Assembly (NCBI RefSeq): GCF_003932845.1
Contig: NZ_RQZH01000006.1
Span: 31,495 to 95,494, forward strand
Source: Prevotella sp. OH937_COT-195
GTDB lineage: Bacteria; Bacteroidota; Bacteroidia; Bacteroidales; Bacteroidaceae
Length of the DNA: 64,000 nucleotides
Direction of reading: 5' to 3'
In this document: one piece after another, positions 35,132-45,502 of the stretch
Layout: the number at the start of each line of letters is the position of its first letter
Numbering within the stretch: the first letter of the stretch is position 1
Made by a program: the position numbers and the translations under genes
Notes under the pieces: model-generated
The model's input: only the letters and a program-made list of their open reading frames with translations
Databases searched by the model: none
What the model was told of the DNA's origin: nothing

Positions 35132-37168
35132 ATGGCAAAGAAACAAGCAAAACAACAGAAGCATATTGGTCTTGTGAAAAATGATGCATATCTCGAACCG
35201 TTCGAAGAGGCGGTAAGAGGAAGGCACGAACATGCCGTGTGGAAAATAAACCGGCTTACAATGAACGGAAAGAGAAATCTTGCCGACTTTGCCAACGGAT
35301 ACTCATATTACGGACTACATCGTAACGCACGAGGCGGATGGGTATTCCGCGAATGGGCACCAAATGCCACTGATATATATATAATAGGCGATTTCAACGA
35401 TTGGAAAGAGGAAGAGAGATTCCGTGCTAAAAAGATTGAGGGAACCGGAAACTGGGAGCTCAAACTGCCTAAGAATGCGATGAAACACGGAGACCTTTAT
35501 AAGATGATCGTGAAGTGGAACGGCGGACAAGGAGAACGTATTCCGGCATGGGCATGCAGAGTGGTGCAAGATGACGAGACGAAAATTTTCTCCGCTCAAG
35601 TGTGGGCTCCCGAAAAGGAATATGAATGGAAAAAGACTTTCCGGCGTAACAAGAACACTCCGTTGTTTATATATGAGTGCCACATCGGAATGGGTCAGGA
35701 CGCAGAAAAGGTGGGAACATACAACGAATTCCGCGAAAACGTGCTGCCGAGGGTTGTAAAAGCGGGCTACAACTGCATACAGATAATGGCGATACAGGAA
35801 CATCCTTATTATGGATCGTTTGGCTATCATGTTAGTTCGTTCTTTGCACCGTCAAGCCGTTTCGGGACACCGGAAGAGTTGAAACTGCTCATTGACACGG
35901 CACACCGGAACGGGCTGGCTGTAATAATGGACATAGTACACTCGCATGCCGTGAAAAATGAAATAGAAGGACTTGGCAACCTTGCAGGAGACCCCAATCA
36001 ATATTTTTATCCCGGAGAAAAGCATGAGCACCCTGCATGGGACTCGTTATGCTTCGATTACGGAAAAGATGAAGTGATACATTTCTTACTTTCCAACTGC
36101 AAGTATTGGTTGACAGAGTTCCGATTCGACGGCTTCCGATTCGACGGAGTTACTTCAATGCTCTATTACAGTCACGGACTCGGGGAAGCGTTCACAAACT
36201 ACGGTGACTATTTCAACGGTCATCAGGACGACAATGCAATATGCTATCTTACGCTTGCCAATAAACTTATACATGAGGTAAATCCTTCTGCGTTCACAAT
36301 AGCCGAGGAAGTGAGCGGAATGCCGGGACTTGCCGCCAAGTTTGATGACGGCGGATACGGATTTGATTACCGTATGGCAATGAACATACCCGACTATTGG
36401 ATAAAAACGATAAAGGAAATATCCGATGAAAACTGGAAGCCAAGTTCAATTTTCTGGGAAGTGAAAAACCGTCGATCTGATGAGAAAACAATTTCATATT
36501 GCGAGAGTCACGATCAGGCACTCGTAGGTGACAAAACTATTATTTTCCGCCTCATAGATGCAGACATGTATTGGCATTTTCGCAAAGGAGACGAAAACGA
36601 GACGGCACGAAGAGGTATTGCATTGCACAAAATTATACGTCTCATAACGGCTGCTGCCATAAATGGCGGATACCTCAACTTCATGGGGAACGAGTTCGGA
36701 CACCCCGAATGGATTGATTTCCCGAGAGAAGGGAACGGTTGGAGTCACAAATATGCTCGCCGGCAATGGAATCTCGTAGATAACAAAGAATTATGCTATC
36801 ATTGGTTGGGAGATTTCGACAGGGAAATGCTGAATGTTATAAAGAAAGAGAAGAATTTCTTAAAAACACCTGTTCAGGAAATTTGGCACAACGACGGAGA
36901 TCAAGTACTTGCCTTTATGAGAGGCGATTTGCTCTTCGTATTCAATTTCTCTCCTTCACGCTCGTTCACGGATTACGGTTTCCTCGTACCCACCGGCTCG
37001 TATGACGTATTGCTTAACACAGATTCAAAGGAGTTCGGAGGAAATGGTTTCGCAGACGACAGTATTACACATATTACAAATTACGACCCTTTGTATGTCG
37101 GGCAACACAAGGAATGGTTAAAACTATATATTCCGGCTCGCAGTGCAGTCGTGTTAAGGAAGAATTAA
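35132..37168 (+). CDS. glgB: 1,4-alpha-glucan branching enzyme (eukaryote-type GH13_8)
   Basis: 678 residues from ATG 35132 (an ATG at 35105 would add nine). An N-terminal CBM48-like domain (YYGLHRNARGGWVFREWAPNA-like) precedes the GH13 barrel: IMAIQEHPYYGSFGYHV, DIVHSHA, FRFDGFRFDGVTSMLY (nucleophile Asp), FTIAEEVSGMPG (acid/base Glu), and CESHDQAL (transition-state Asp). The eukaryote-like sequence type is usual in Bacteroidota. It introduces alpha-1,6 branches into glycogen in the cytoplasm. The other glycogen genes are not in this window. Confidence 0.92.
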   Translation: MAKKQAKQQKHIGLVKNDAYLEPFEEAVRGRHEHAVWKINRLTMNGKRNLADFANGYSYYGLHRNARGGWVFREWAPNATDIYIIGDFNDWKEEERFRAKKIEGTGNWELKLPKNAMKHGDLYKMIVKWNGGQGERIPAWACRVVQDDETKIFSAQVWAPEKEYEWKKTFRRNKNTPLFIYECHIGMGQDAEKVGTYNEFRENVLPRVVKAGYNCIQIMAIQEHPYYGSFGYHVSSFFAPSSRFGTPEELKLLIDTAHRNGLAVIMDIVHSHAVKNEIEGLGNLAGDPNQYFYPGEKHEHPAWDSLCFDYGKDEVIHFLLSNCKYWLTEFRFDGFRFDGVTSMLYYSHGLGEAFTNYGDYFNGHQDDNAICYLTLANKLIHEVNPSAFTIAEEVSGMPGLAAKFDDGGYGFDYRMAMNIPDYWIKTIKEISDENWKPSSIFWEVKNRRSDEKTISYCESHDQALVGDKTIIFRLIDADMYWHFRKGDENETARRGIALHKIIRLITAAAINGGYLNFMGNEFGHPEWIDFPREGNGWSHKYARRQWNLVDNKELCYHWLGDFDREMLNVIKKEKNFLKTPVQEIWHNDGDQVLAFMRGDLLFVFNFSPSRSFTDYGFLVPTGSYDVLLNTDSKEFGGNGFADDSITHITNYDPLYVGQHKEWLKLYIPARSAVVLRKN

Positions 37169-37178
37169 TTATTGCACC

Positions 37179-38330
37179 ATGACGTACAACAAAAAGAGCG
37201 AGAGCACGGTTGTAATACGCGTATTTTGTGCCATTGCTTTCTTCGGTTTTACATTCTGCTACATGTATTTCTATCAGTGTGATCTAATAGGAGCAATGCA
37301 GCATGTTCTTTCCTGTGGTCAGACATCATATTCAAGACCTGTCGGGGCGGTGATTGTCACACTCTTATTATATCTTTTGCAGATTGGAGTATATTCCATT
37401 ACGAAACAAAACAGACATGCACATGCACTGACTTATTTCCCTTCGTTGATGTTGCTATGTCTCTTAACCGGCGTTGAAGACACATTCGACAAACATTTCG
37501 CGTTGAGTACATGGACTTGGTTATCTCCAATTCTGATAGTAATGTTTGCTCTTACAGTCTATCTGTTGATGAAATATAAGCCGTATATGTCGGACAAATC
37601 TGGTAGCGGATTGTTTTCTGAAGCATCATGGGTAAATATGCTCTTAATGGCATTGATGTTCTTTTCTGTCGGCATTTTCAGCAACGGAAACGATGTCCTG
37701 CACTATCGTATGAAGATAGAACGATTTATGAACGAAGGAAAATATGCAGAGGCATTAGACGTCGGAAAATCATCGTTGGAGACAGATAGTTCATTGGTAA
37801 TGCTTAGAGCAAATGTGCTGGCACGCTCCGGACTGTTGGGCGAGCGACTATTCGAATACCCTCTGATCGGTGGCTCGGCATCATTATTGCCAAATGGTGG
37901 CAGCGTAAGATGCGTACGATATGACTCCGGTAATATTTATAGAGTGGCAGGGGCTGTTCCCAAAACAAAAATGACGGTCGAAGATTATCTCAAAACCATA
38001 AAAATGACGGGGCAGACGAAAGCCGGATATGCAGATTATCTATTGTGTTCGTACCTGCTTGACAAAAAATTGGATCGCTTTGCCGGTGAATTGGGAAATT
38101 ATTATAAGATGGATTCCACATCGGTATTGCCGAAGCATTACCGTGAAGCACTTGTTATATACGAGCACAAACACTCAACAAATATTGACGGTTTCCACGA
38201 TGATGTTTGCAAAGCAGATTATGAAGATTTTATAGCAATGCGTAAAAAATATCTACATAAAAAAGAGTGCCGTACAATCCTGCGTGATATTTATGGAAAA
38301 ACATATTGGTATTATTACCTTTACATGTAA
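37179..38330 (+). CDS. Membrane protein of unknown function (DUF6057-like)
   Basis: 383 residues. Four to five transmembrane helices in the first 170 residues (helix 1 with FGFTFCYMYFYQCDL), then a soluble alpha-helical region with a TPR-like start (MNEGKYAEALDVGKSSLETDSSLV) and an aromatic C-terminus (KTYWYYYLYM). From memory this fits the DUF6057 proteins of Bacteroidales, though it looks shorter than many. It lies 10 nt after glgB and ends at a terminator, so it is the third gene of the MORN-glgB operon. Function unknown. Confidence 0.7.
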   Translation: MTYNKKSESTVVIRVFCAIAFFGFTFCYMYFYQCDLIGAMQHVLSCGQTSYSRPVGAVIVTLLLYLLQIGVYSITKQNRHAHALTYFPSLMLLCLLTGVEDTFDKHFALSTWTWLSPILIVMFALTVYLLMKYKPYMSDKSGSGLFSEASWVNMLLMALMFFSVGIFSNGNDVLHYRMKIERFMNEGKYAEALDVGKSSLETDSSLVMLRANVLARSGLLGERLFEYPLIGGSASLLPNGGSVRCVRYDSGNIYRVAGAVPKTKMTVEDYLKTIKMTGQTKAGYADYLLCSYLLDKKLDRFAGELGNYYKMDSTSVLPKHYREALVIYEHKHSTNIDGFHDDVCKADYEDFIAMRKKYLHKKECRTILRDIYGKTYWYYYLYM

Positions 38331-38393
38331 GATTTAAATGAAGGGGAATAACAATATTCAAAAAAATTATCACCACAAATATAAAAAGTACAT

Positions 38394-38434
38394 AAAAGTG
38401 CAGTTCTACACTATATGTGTATTTCTGCACTTTT
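38394..38434. terminator. Bidirectional terminator
   Basis: Stem AAAAGTGCAG/CTGCACTTTT with an inner TACAC/GTGTA pair, between the convergent 37179-38330 gene and the acyl-CoA synthetase gene; T-rich or A-rich on both sides. Confidence 0.8.
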
Positions 38435-38480
38435 TATAAATCTTTCCACCAAGGATCAAATCAATCCTGTTTGACAGAAT

Positions 38481-40541
38481 TTATTTCTCAACAAGTATTC
38501 GGGCATCAACCGCAACTACATCGTTCTCGTCGGCAAGCAACGGATTGATGTCCATCTCTTTTATTTCAGTGGCATGACGCAGTAGTATTGAAAGACGAAC
38601 AATAATCTCTGCATATTTCTTTTCATTCAGTCCTTTCTGTCCGCGGACACCTTTTATTATCTTATATCCCCGCAACGAACGAATCATGTTTTCTGCCTCT
38701 GTGTTTGACAACGGAGCAAGACCGCTGGAAACATCTTTCAATACCTCGACAAAAATACCTCCGAGACCGCATAGCACAACATGTCCGAAACGCGGCTCAT
38801 ACTTCGCTCCGATAAACAGTTCCGTACCCTTTATCATCTTCTGAACCATTACTGCCGTTGCATCAGGTATCTGCATCATACGATCGTATTCTGTAGCAAG
38901 TTGTTCTGCGTTGCACACATTAAGTACTACACCTCCCACATCACTTTTGTGTACCGGACCGACAACCTTTACCACCACCGGATAACCACATTTGTCGGCA
39001 AAATCAACCACTCCTTCCTTATTGCAGCCTACAAACTCCGGTACGGTTGGAATGCCGGCACTGTCGAGCAGTTCGTTTACGAGTTTCGGTGCAATATATC
39101 CATTCTCTTTTATTCCATCGATTATATTTCGAATGCGTGCAACATCCACGCCGTCACAATTCATATTATGTTCAGTCGGTGCAGGAGTCTTCATAATCTG
39201 AGCGAGAGCGGTTGCAAGCACAACTTCATCTGAGAAATTGACATGCCCGTTTTTCAAGAACTCACTTACTTCGGAACCCGCAGTGACGACACTCGGGAGT
39301 ATTGGGAAAATCGGTTTCTTGCATTCAAGCATTTTTTGGTGCAGTACATCGTATGCTTCATATAGTTGGACGAGACCCGGTGTTCCGAAAATAACCATTA
39401 TGGCATCTATGTTATCGAACTTATTCTCACAATAGTCGATTGCAATGCCGAGATGTTCGGGAGTTCCTGTAGCGAGAATATCAATGGGATTTGCCACCGA
39501 AGAGCCCGGCAACAATAGTTCTTTCAGTTCATCGGCAACCTTTCCGGATATTGGCGGTACGTTCATCCCGCCTTTGGACAGAGCATCGGTAAGCATTACT
39601 CCGGGTCCTCCGGCATGTGTTACTATTGCGACGTTCTTGCCTGTAAAGCGCGGGAGCGTGAAGATGCAGCCGACAGTGGTTAGTTCATCGCGAGAGAAAC
39701 AACGAACGATACCCGCCTTACGGAACAGTGCCTCCACGGCAGAGTCGCTCGAAGCAATGGCTCCCGTGTGACTCGATGCCGCGCGACTGCCACTCTCGGA
39801 TGCTCCGGCCTTAATGGCTGCAATGCGGCATCCCTTGCGAATCAGTGACGTTGCGTGCTTCAACAGTTTGTCCGGGTCTGATATGTTTTCGATGTAAAGC
39901 AGTTTTATCCTTGAATCTTTCTCCGGATCGAAATGTTCGTCCATATATTCCAATACACTCTCTATACCGATCTGACGACCATTTCCTACCGACCATACCG
40001 AGTTGAATGGCAGTCCTTTGGTAACGGCACTCTCAAGTATGAACACGGCCGTTGCACCCGAACCTGATATAAAATCTACACCTTTCGGGTTGAGGTTCGG
40101 GATTGGTTTGGTAAATACCGAATGATGCCAGCGCGTTAACAAACCTATGCAGTTAGGCCCGATGAGTGCACATCCGTAACGTTCGCATGTTTCGAGTACT
40201 TGCTGTTCGAGTACGGCACCCTCTTTTGTCTCTTCTCCGAAGCCGGCAGATATTATTATAAATGCCCGTGTCTGCTTCTCTTTGGCAAGAAATTCGACGT
40301 ATTCGGGACAGAATTTCGCTGCTACCACGAGGATTGCCATATCTGTTTTGGGCAATTCTTTCACGTCATGGAATGCCTTTATTCCCTGCACTTCATCTTC
40401 CTTGGGATTTACGATGCGCAGCGTTCCTTCATACCCTCCACTAATAATGTTGCGTACCACGGTACCTCCCGGCTTGTGACAATTGTTGGAACCACCGATT
40501 ACAACGATGCTTTCCGGTTCTAATAGTTGTTTGTTAATCAT
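38481..40541 (-). CDS. ADP-forming acetate/acyl-CoA ligase (fused alpha-beta)
   Basis: 686 residues. The alpha part (1-460) has a CoA-binding fold (ESIVVIGGSNNCHKPGGTV; PNCIGLL) and the phosphorylated-His loop SSHTGAIASSDSA (about 258), followed by a ligase-CoA domain. The beta part (about 470-686) is an ATP-grasp domain (YPVVVKVVGPVHKSDVGGVVLNV). It converts acyl-CoA, ADP and Pi to acid, CoA and ATP, giving ATP by substrate-level phosphorylation; acetate is the usual product, but the substrate is inferred. A hairpin (40594-40612) lies in its leader and a -7 box TAAATTTGC at 40619-40627 (minus). Confidence 0.9.
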   Translation of the reverse strand: MINKQLLEPESIVVIGGSNNCHKPGGTVVRNIISGGYEGTLRIVNPKEDEVQGIKAFHDVKELPKTDMAILVVAAKFCPEYVEFLAKEKQTRAFIIISAGFGEETKEGAVLEQQVLETCERYGCALIGPNCIGLLTRWHHSVFTKPIPNLNPKGVDFISGSGATAVFILESAVTKGLPFNSVWSVGNGRQIGIESVLEYMDEHFDPEKDSRIKLLYIENISDPDKLLKHATSLIRKGCRIAAIKAGASESGSRAASSHTGAIASSDSAVEALFRKAGIVRCFSRDELTTVGCIFTLPRFTGKNVAIVTHAGGPGVMLTDALSKGGMNVPPISGKVADELKELLLPGSSVANPIDILATGTPEHLGIAIDYCENKFDNIDAIMVIFGTPGLVQLYEAYDVLHQKMLECKKPIFPILPSVVTAGSEVSEFLKNGHVNFSDEVVLATALAQIMKTPAPTEHNMNCDGVDVARIRNIIDGIKENGYIAPKLVNELLDSAGIPTVPEFVGCNKEGVVDFADKCGYPVVVKVVGPVHKSDVGGVVLNVCNAEQLATEYDRMMQIPDATAVMVQKMIKGTELFIGAKYEPRFGHVVLCGLGGIFVEVLKDVSSGLAPLSNTEAENMIRSLRGYKIIKGVRGQKGLNEKKYAEIIVRLSILLRHATEIKEMDINPLLADENDVVAVDARILVEK

Positions 40542-40593
40542 AAGGTTTGTATTTTCATATAAGTTTGGTAATTCAAGATTTTATTATGGTGGC

Positions 40594-40627
40594 ATTCCGT
40601 CATTTACGGAATAATGTTGCAAATTTA
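40594..40627 (-). promoter_or_regulatory. Promoter and 5' hairpin of the acyl-CoA ligase gene
   Basis: Minus-strand -7 box TAAATTTGC (40627-40619), with ATTCCGT/ACGGAAT (7 bp, 5-nt loop) at 40594-40612, at the predicted mRNA 5' end. A 5' stabilising stem is the simplest reading. Confidence 0.5.
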
Positions 40628-40691
40628 ACAAAAAAGCAGTAAAAGCCAAAAGTTTCACAAAGTATTTTTATGTAATGTTCTTATTTTGACA

Positions 40692-40723
40692 TAAAAAAAC
40701 CGCAACGAATCATGTCGTTGCGG
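40692..40723 (-). terminator. thrS terminator
   Basis: 9-bp perfect stem CCGCAACGA/TCGTTGCGG with a 6-nt loop, followed on the minus strand by TTTTTTTAT. Textbook Rho-independent terminator 38 nt after the thrS stop. Confidence 0.92.
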
Positions 40724-40760
40724 ATTTGTAATATTTTACCTGCCTCACGGTAAAACGGTG

Positions 40761-42728
40761 TCATTTATCATCGGGACTGACATTTGTTTCTTTCAACATC
40801 TCAGCCACCTCGGCATTAATCTGTGCTGCGAAATCTTCCATCTTCAACTGTCCCTGATCACCATGCCCCTGCTTGCGAACGCTGACAAACCCTTCGGTCT
40901 CTTCTTTCTCTCCTACGATGAGCATATACGGGATACGCTTCAATTCGTTATCTCGGATTTTACGACCTATTTTCTCATTACGTTCATCAACGGTAGAGCG
41001 CACCCCAACATTGTCAAAGTAACGTTTCACACGACCGGCATATTCTACGAATTTCTCGGAAATTGGCAGTATTGCCACTTGTTCGGGTGTGAGCCATAGC
41101 GGGAACTTTCCTGCCGTGTGTTCTATTAACACAGCCGTGAAACGTTCCATAGATCCAAACGGTGCTCTGTGAACCATTACCGGTGTTTTCTTCGAGTTGT
41201 CCTCGGCAGTATATTCCAGTTTGAAGCGCATCGGCAAGTTATAGTCAACCTGTATCGTTCCCAACTGCCAACGTCGTCCGATTGCATCTTTTACCATGAA
41301 ATCAAGTTTCGGACCGTAGAAAGCTGCCTCTCCATATTCAATCTTGGCATTAAGTCCTTTCTCATTACAAGCATCGATAATTGCTTGCTCCGCTTCTTCC
41401 CATACTTCATCCGAACCAATGTATTTCTCTGTATCCTTCGGGTCGCGCAGTGAAATTTGCGCCTCGTAGTTCTCGAAATTAAATGTTGAGAATACTGTCT
41501 TTATGATGTCCATAACACGCATGAACTCAGTCTTGATTTGATCAGGTCGGCAGAAGATGTGTGCATCGTCCTGTGTGAACGAGCGGACACGTGTCAGACC
41601 GTGTAGTTCGCCGCTCTTTTCGTAGCGATAAACCGTTCCGAACTCTGCTATACGCAATGGCAGATCTTTATATGAGCGTGGCTTACATGCGAATATCTCA
41701 CAGTGATGCGGGCAGTTCATTGGTTTCAGCATATACTCCTCGCCCTCCTCGGGTGTGTGTATAGGTTGAAAAGAATCTTTGCCATAATGTGCATAGTGTC
41801 CGCTGGTAACATACAGGTTCTTAGATCCGATGTGTGGTGTTATCACTTCCTGATAGCCGTAGTTTTTCTGTATCTTGCGTAGCATATCCTGAAGTCGCAG
41901 ACGCAGATCGGTTCCTTTCGGAAGCCATATCGGAAGCCCTTTTCCCACACGATCCGAGAACATGAAAAGTTCCATCTCTTTGCCAATCTTGCGATGGTCG
42001 CGCTTCTTTGCTTCTTCAAGCATTACGAGATATTCATCCAACATCTTTTTTTTAGGGAACGTAATGCCGTAGATACGCGTCATCTGTTCACGCTCGGCAT
42101 CTCCGCGCCAAAAAGCACCGGCAACACTTGTTATCTTTATTGCCTTTATGGCTCCTGTTGACATCAAATGTGGTCCACGACACAAGTCGGTAAAAGAGCC
42201 TTGTGTATATGTCGAGATAGTTCCGTCTTCGAGGTCAAGGTCAATGTGTTCGCACTTGTATTCCTGTCCGTCGGCCTTAAATTCTTTCAGAGCATCACAT
42301 TTTGATATGTCACGTCGCACCACAGGCTCGTCCTTGCGTGCCAGTTCCTGCATCTTCGCCTCAATCTTCGGGAAATCGTTCTCGGAAATAGAAACGCCTT
42401 CGGGAGTCATCACATCATAAAAGAAACCATTTTCTATGGCAGGACCAAAACCGAACTGTATTCCCGGATAAAGTTCCTGCAATGCTTCGGCAAGCAAGTG
42501 GGCACTCGTGTGCCAAAAAGTATGCTTTCCCTCTTCATCCTCAAACTTGTAAAGGGCTATTGTCGAATCAGAGTTTATCGGTCTGTTCAGTTCTACTGTC
42601 TCGCCGTTAACTCCGCAACTCACAACGTTGCGTGCCAAAGCCGGCGAAATACTTTCGGCAATCTGTACTCCGGTTACGCCCTCTTCGTATTCACGCACAA
42701 AACCGTCCGGAAAAGTAATTTTTATCAT
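40761..42728 (-). CDS. thrS: Threonine--tRNA ligase
   Basis: 655-residue class II synthetase: TGS domain (1-62, [20 protein letters not shown] start), the editing domain with [11 protein letters not shown] and a CRGPHL segment, then the catalytic core with [18 protein letters not shown] sequence, [10 protein letters not shown] and motif 3 [13 protein letters not shown], and the anticodon-binding domain. ATG 42728 is used; the frame extends upstream through the promoter and has no family match there. It stands alone with its own promoter repeat and terminator and is not joined to infC-rpmI-rplT. Confidence 0.97.
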   Translation of the reverse strand: MIKITFPDGFVREYEEGVTGVQIAESISPALARNVVSCGVNGETVELNRPINSDSTIALYKFEDEEGKHTFWHTSAHLLAEALQELYPGIQFGFGPAIENGFFYDVMTPEGVSISENDFPKIEAKMQELARKDEPVVRRDISKCDALKEFKADGQEYKCEHIDLDLEDGTISTYTQGSFTDLCRGPHLMSTGAIKAIKITSVAGAFWRGDAEREQMTRIYGITFPKKKMLDEYLVMLEEAKKRDHRKIGKEMELFMFSDRVGKGLPIWLPKGTDLRLRLQDMLRKIQKNYGYQEVITPHIGSKNLYVTSGHYAHYGKDSFQPIHTPEEGEEYMLKPMNCPHHCEIFACKPRSYKDLPLRIAEFGTVYRYEKSGELHGLTRVRSFTQDDAHIFCRPDQIKTEFMRVMDIIKTVFSTFNFENYEAQISLRDPKDTEKYIGSDEVWEEAEQAIIDACNEKGLNAKIEYGEAAFYGPKLDFMVKDAIGRRWQLGTIQVDYNLPMRFKLEYTAEDNSKKTPVMVHRAPFGSMERFTAVLIEHTAGKFPLWLTPEQVAILPISEKFVEYAGRVKRYFDNVGVRSTVDERNEKIGRKIRDNELKRIPYMLIVGEKEETEGFVSVRKQGHGDQGQLKMEDFAAQINAEVAEMLKETNVSPDDK

Positions 42729-42755
42729 ATCTACAATATATGTTTGTTTATCGTC

Positions 42756-42814
42756 TGCAAAGTTAGTGCAAATTGGAGACAATACAAAATAAACGCCGTT
42801 TATTTTTATTGTTG
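42756..42814 (-). repeat. Promoter-bearing repeat, copy A (thrS)
   Basis: 59-bp segment repeated upstream of the 49401-50252 gene and of pheS. On the minus strand it provides TTTG (42788-42785), 19 nt and TAACTTTGC (42765-42757), an exact promoter for thrS with a leader of about 22 nt. The distal half is an imperfect inverted repeat (CAATACAAAATAAA vs TTTATTTTTATTG). Confidence 0.85.
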
Positions 42815-42828
42815 GGAGGCACACGAAA

Positions 42829-42866
42829 GAAACCGCCCCGGCAACCCATCTGCCAAGGCGGCTTTC
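42829..42866 (-). terminator. Terminator of the SPOR-ruvX-def-TPR operon
   Basis: Minus strand GAAAGCCGCC...GGCGGTTTC with an inner GGCA/TGCC pairing (one bulged G), followed by TTTCGTG. 73 nt after the TPR-gene stop and just before the thrS promoter. Confidence 0.65.
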
Positions 42867-42939
42867 CATTGTCTACGACAGTCCGGTCTTCCCTTCCCCG
42901 CTATTTCCCCTGCATTATTACGCGTTGCACGATCTTGGA

Positions 42940-44904
42940 TCACTTCTCGCTAAACCTGCGTATCACGCTGTACGCGTCGAACAGACCAAGTTCCCCTGCT
43001 TTGCTGAGGTCTGCCATTCCTTTTTTCTTATTGCCATTTTTAAGATGTGTCATGCCGCGGTTGTAATACGCTTCGGCGAGATTCGGGTCTATACTGATTG
43101 CCTCGGTGTATTCTTCGATGGCACGTTCAAGTTCCTTTCGTGCCACATAAAAATTTGCACGATCGTACAATAAAAATGCACTTGAAGGATTAAGGCTTGC
43201 AGCTTTATTGAAATCATCGAGTGTACGGGCGGCTTTCAACTGTACATCAACACCTTGTGAAGCATTAAAATCATTCATCATCGATTGGCATACGGCACGC
43301 TGCCAGAATGCCATTGCCGAAGTGCTGTCGGAAGATATATATGCTGTAAAGTCGTTAACGGCATCTTCGAAATTCTGCATTTGAAGATATGCAGCAGCAC
43401 GCTTCAATAACAATGGACGTACGGTATCCATGGCATTTACGGCGGCAATCTCTTCACTTAATTTATCTATAAGCGAGAAATAACGTTTGGCATCTTCCTC
43501 AGACATGGATTTACGACTGCATACGAGATACATATTTTCACCATTATCATTCAGACTGTTAAACTTCTCCAACTCTACATCAAATGCTGTGTATTTACGA
43601 ATACCGTTCGCACGATTCCCGAAAGCAAGCATGAACATCGGCATCAACTGTTCATCAATTTTTCTATTCTGCACTTTCCCGCGATATTCACTGTCATATT
43701 CGTGTTCAACCGCCGGTTCGTCAGCAACAACCATTTGATTATATTTGTCCATATCTATCTCACTCAGTTTCCGTACTTCGCGAGTTTTCGATTTGCTCCA
43801 TCTTTGTTGAATACCGAAATGTTTGTTGTTCTGAGCCTTGAAAATTCGGAACTCGTCTTGTTCTGCCCGTGCCGTCATACCGAGTCTCCGATAACATTGC
43901 GCCCTATAATGCAATCCTGTCCAAAAATTAGGAAATTTATTTATTACGGTTGTATAATCTCGTATGGCACCACGCAGGTCTCCTGTACGGTCTAACAGTA
44001 ATGCCCTGTTGAATACTGCCATGAAATTCTGCGGTTCATGTTGTATTATAAAATCGAAATCGGCAATCGCGCGATTGTCGTCTCCCACTTGAACTCGCAG
44101 TTGCCCACGATTATAATGTGCCATGAAATTTTCCGGGTCAATTTCTATCGCCTTGTCATAGTCTGCCATTGCACCACGCAGATTATTTATGTTATATCGC
44201 GCAAGTGCCCTGTTGATGTAGTTGCCAACTATATTTGGCTTTAAGTGAATTGCCTTTCCAAGTTGTCTGTCGGCATCATGCCACTGTTTTCTCGAAAGAC
44301 TTATCATTGCACGCACCATCCAGGCATCGGCATCGTATGGGTCAATTTCAAGACTTTTGTCAAGATAGTTGCCCCCTCCCAATGTATCTTCTTGTAGCAA
44401 ACAGACTTCTGCTTTCAAGGAATACACCTTTGAAAAATCCCCCCACTTTACCATCATGGAGTCGAGTTCGGTATTTGCTTTGTAAAAATCCTTGTTTTCT
44501 ATTCGACAAAGAACACGGTTATACCACAATCCACGGTTTGCCGGGTCGAATTTTATCGACATGTCGTAGTCAGATATCGCATCATCGTACTTTTTCTGCC
44601 TAATGCGGCAAAGTCCCCTCAACTCGTAAATTCCCGTTACATACGGATTGCGCGATACCGCCTCGGAACAATCATTCTCCGCACCTACATAATCATCAAG
44701 ATAGTATTTCGCAACACCTCTGAAAAACCACGGTTCGTAAAGGAAAGGCTTAGCGTTTATGGCTTGGTTGAAATATTGTATTGAAAGCACATAATCCTCA
44801 TAATAGAGCGCGCTTCGCCCCATTGTAACAAGTCTGTCAACATTATATTGTGCCATTGCCATCAACGGCATAAACATTGACAAGCAAAGGAGTATTCTGT
44901 GCAT
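42940..44904 (-). CDS. Exported TPR-repeat protein
   Basis: 654 residues with a Sec signal peptide (1-18, ending MAMAQ). About nine TPR units fill residues 19-340 (for example GALADYDKAIEIDPENFMAHYNR-type and GDLRGAIRDYTTVINKFPNF-type), then a less regular middle segment and two or three more TPRs at the C-terminus (LERAIEEYTEAISIDPNLAEAYYNRG region). It should be a periplasmic scaffold; partner unknown. 6 nt after def, last gene of the operon. Confidence 0.85.
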   Translation of the reverse strand: MHRILLCLSMFMPLMAMAQYNVDRLVTMGRSALYYEDYVLSIQYFNQAINAKPFLYEPWFFRGVAKYYLDDYVGAENDCSEAVSRNPYVTGIYELRGLCRIRQKKYDDAISDYDMSIKFDPANRGLWYNRVLCRIENKDFYKANTELDSMMVKWGDFSKVYSLKAEVCLLQEDTLGGGNYLDKSLEIDPYDADAWMVRAMISLSRKQWHDADRQLGKAIHLKPNIVGNYINRALARYNINNLRGAMADYDKAIEIDPENFMAHYNRGQLRVQVGDDNRAIADFDFIIQHEPQNFMAVFNRALLLDRTGDLRGAIRDYTTVINKFPNFWTGLHYRAQCYRRLGMTARAEQDEFRIFKAQNNKHFGIQQRWSKSKTREVRKLSEIDMDKYNQMVVADEPAVEHEYDSEYRGKVQNRKIDEQLMPMFMLAFGNRANGIRKYTAFDVELEKFNSLNDNGENMYLVCSRKSMSEEDAKRYFSLIDKLSEEIAAVNAMDTVRPLLLKRAAAYLQMQNFEDAVNDFTAYISSDSTSAMAFWQRAVCQSMMNDFNASQGVDVQLKAARTLDDFNKAASLNPSSAFLLYDRANFYVARKELERAIEEYTEAISIDPNLAEAYYNRGMTHLKNGNKKKGMADLSKAGELGLFDAYSVIRRFSEK

Positions 44905-44910
44905 TTTTCT

Positions 44911-45471
44911 TTATCTCCTTGCCGGTTTAGTACGATATCCGCAACGATATTTCCCCTGCAACATCGACTTCAGCCTGTTTTTTATCATTGTTTTGCGTAG
45001 TGGAGAAATGCGGTCTGTGAACACCTTTCCATCAAGATGATCAAATTCATGCTGCATTACCCGTGCAAGATAACCATCTATCCATTCATCGTGTTCGTTG
45101 CGGTCGGTATCTTCCCAACGCACACGAATTCTTGTGGGACGTGTTACTTTCTCGTGTATCCCAGGCAACGAGAGACACCCCTCTTCCATTGTCTCTGTTT
45201 CTGTATCATCATATTCAACAATATGAGGATTTATGAACGCTTTCCGAAATCCTTTGTATTCCGGCAGGTCATCAGAGATAAGGTCGAGATCAATTATAAC
45301 AACGCGTATGTCACGCCCTATCTGCGGAGCGGCAAGACCTATTCCCTCGCTTGCCGCAAGTGTGTCAAACATGTTTTGTATAAGTTCCGGCAACTCTGGA
45401 AAGTCTTTAGGAATGTCCTCACTAACCTTTCGCAATACCGGCTGCCCATAAATGTATATTGGTAAAATCAC
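44911..45471 (-). CDS. def: Peptide deformylase, GTG start
   Basis: Removes the N-terminal formyl group from new proteins; Fe/Zn enzyme. 186 residues with the three family motifs: GIGLAAPQIG (about 46), EGCLSLPG (metal Cys) and QHEFDHLDG (metal His pair). The frame is open back to 45561, but that overlaps ruvX by 59 nt and adds residues absent from the family; GTG 45471 begins VILPIYIYGQPVLR, the usual N-terminus, and leaves 31 nt after ruvX. Confidence 0.93.
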   Translation of the reverse strand: MILPIYIYGQPVLRKVSEDIPKDFPELPELIQNMFDTLAASEGIGLAAPQIGRDIRVVIIDLDLISDDLPEYKGFRKAFINPHIVEYDDTETETMEEGCLSLPGIHEKVTRPTRIRVRWEDTDRNEHDEWIDGYLARVMQHEFDHLDGKVFTDRISPLRKTMIKNRLKSMLQGKYRCGYRTKPARR

Positions 45472-45502
45472 GATTTTATAATTATATTTTTCGATTTGAC
45501 AA

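Noticed and set aside
35105..37168. Two ORFs claimed over glgB on the opposite strand and similar antisense ORFs elsewhere
   Set aside because: They lie opposite strongly supported genes and have no family signature or promoter.
42729..42869. 47-residue N-terminal extension of ThrRS
   Set aside because: It runs through the promoter repeat, and the family starts at MIKITFPDG (42728).
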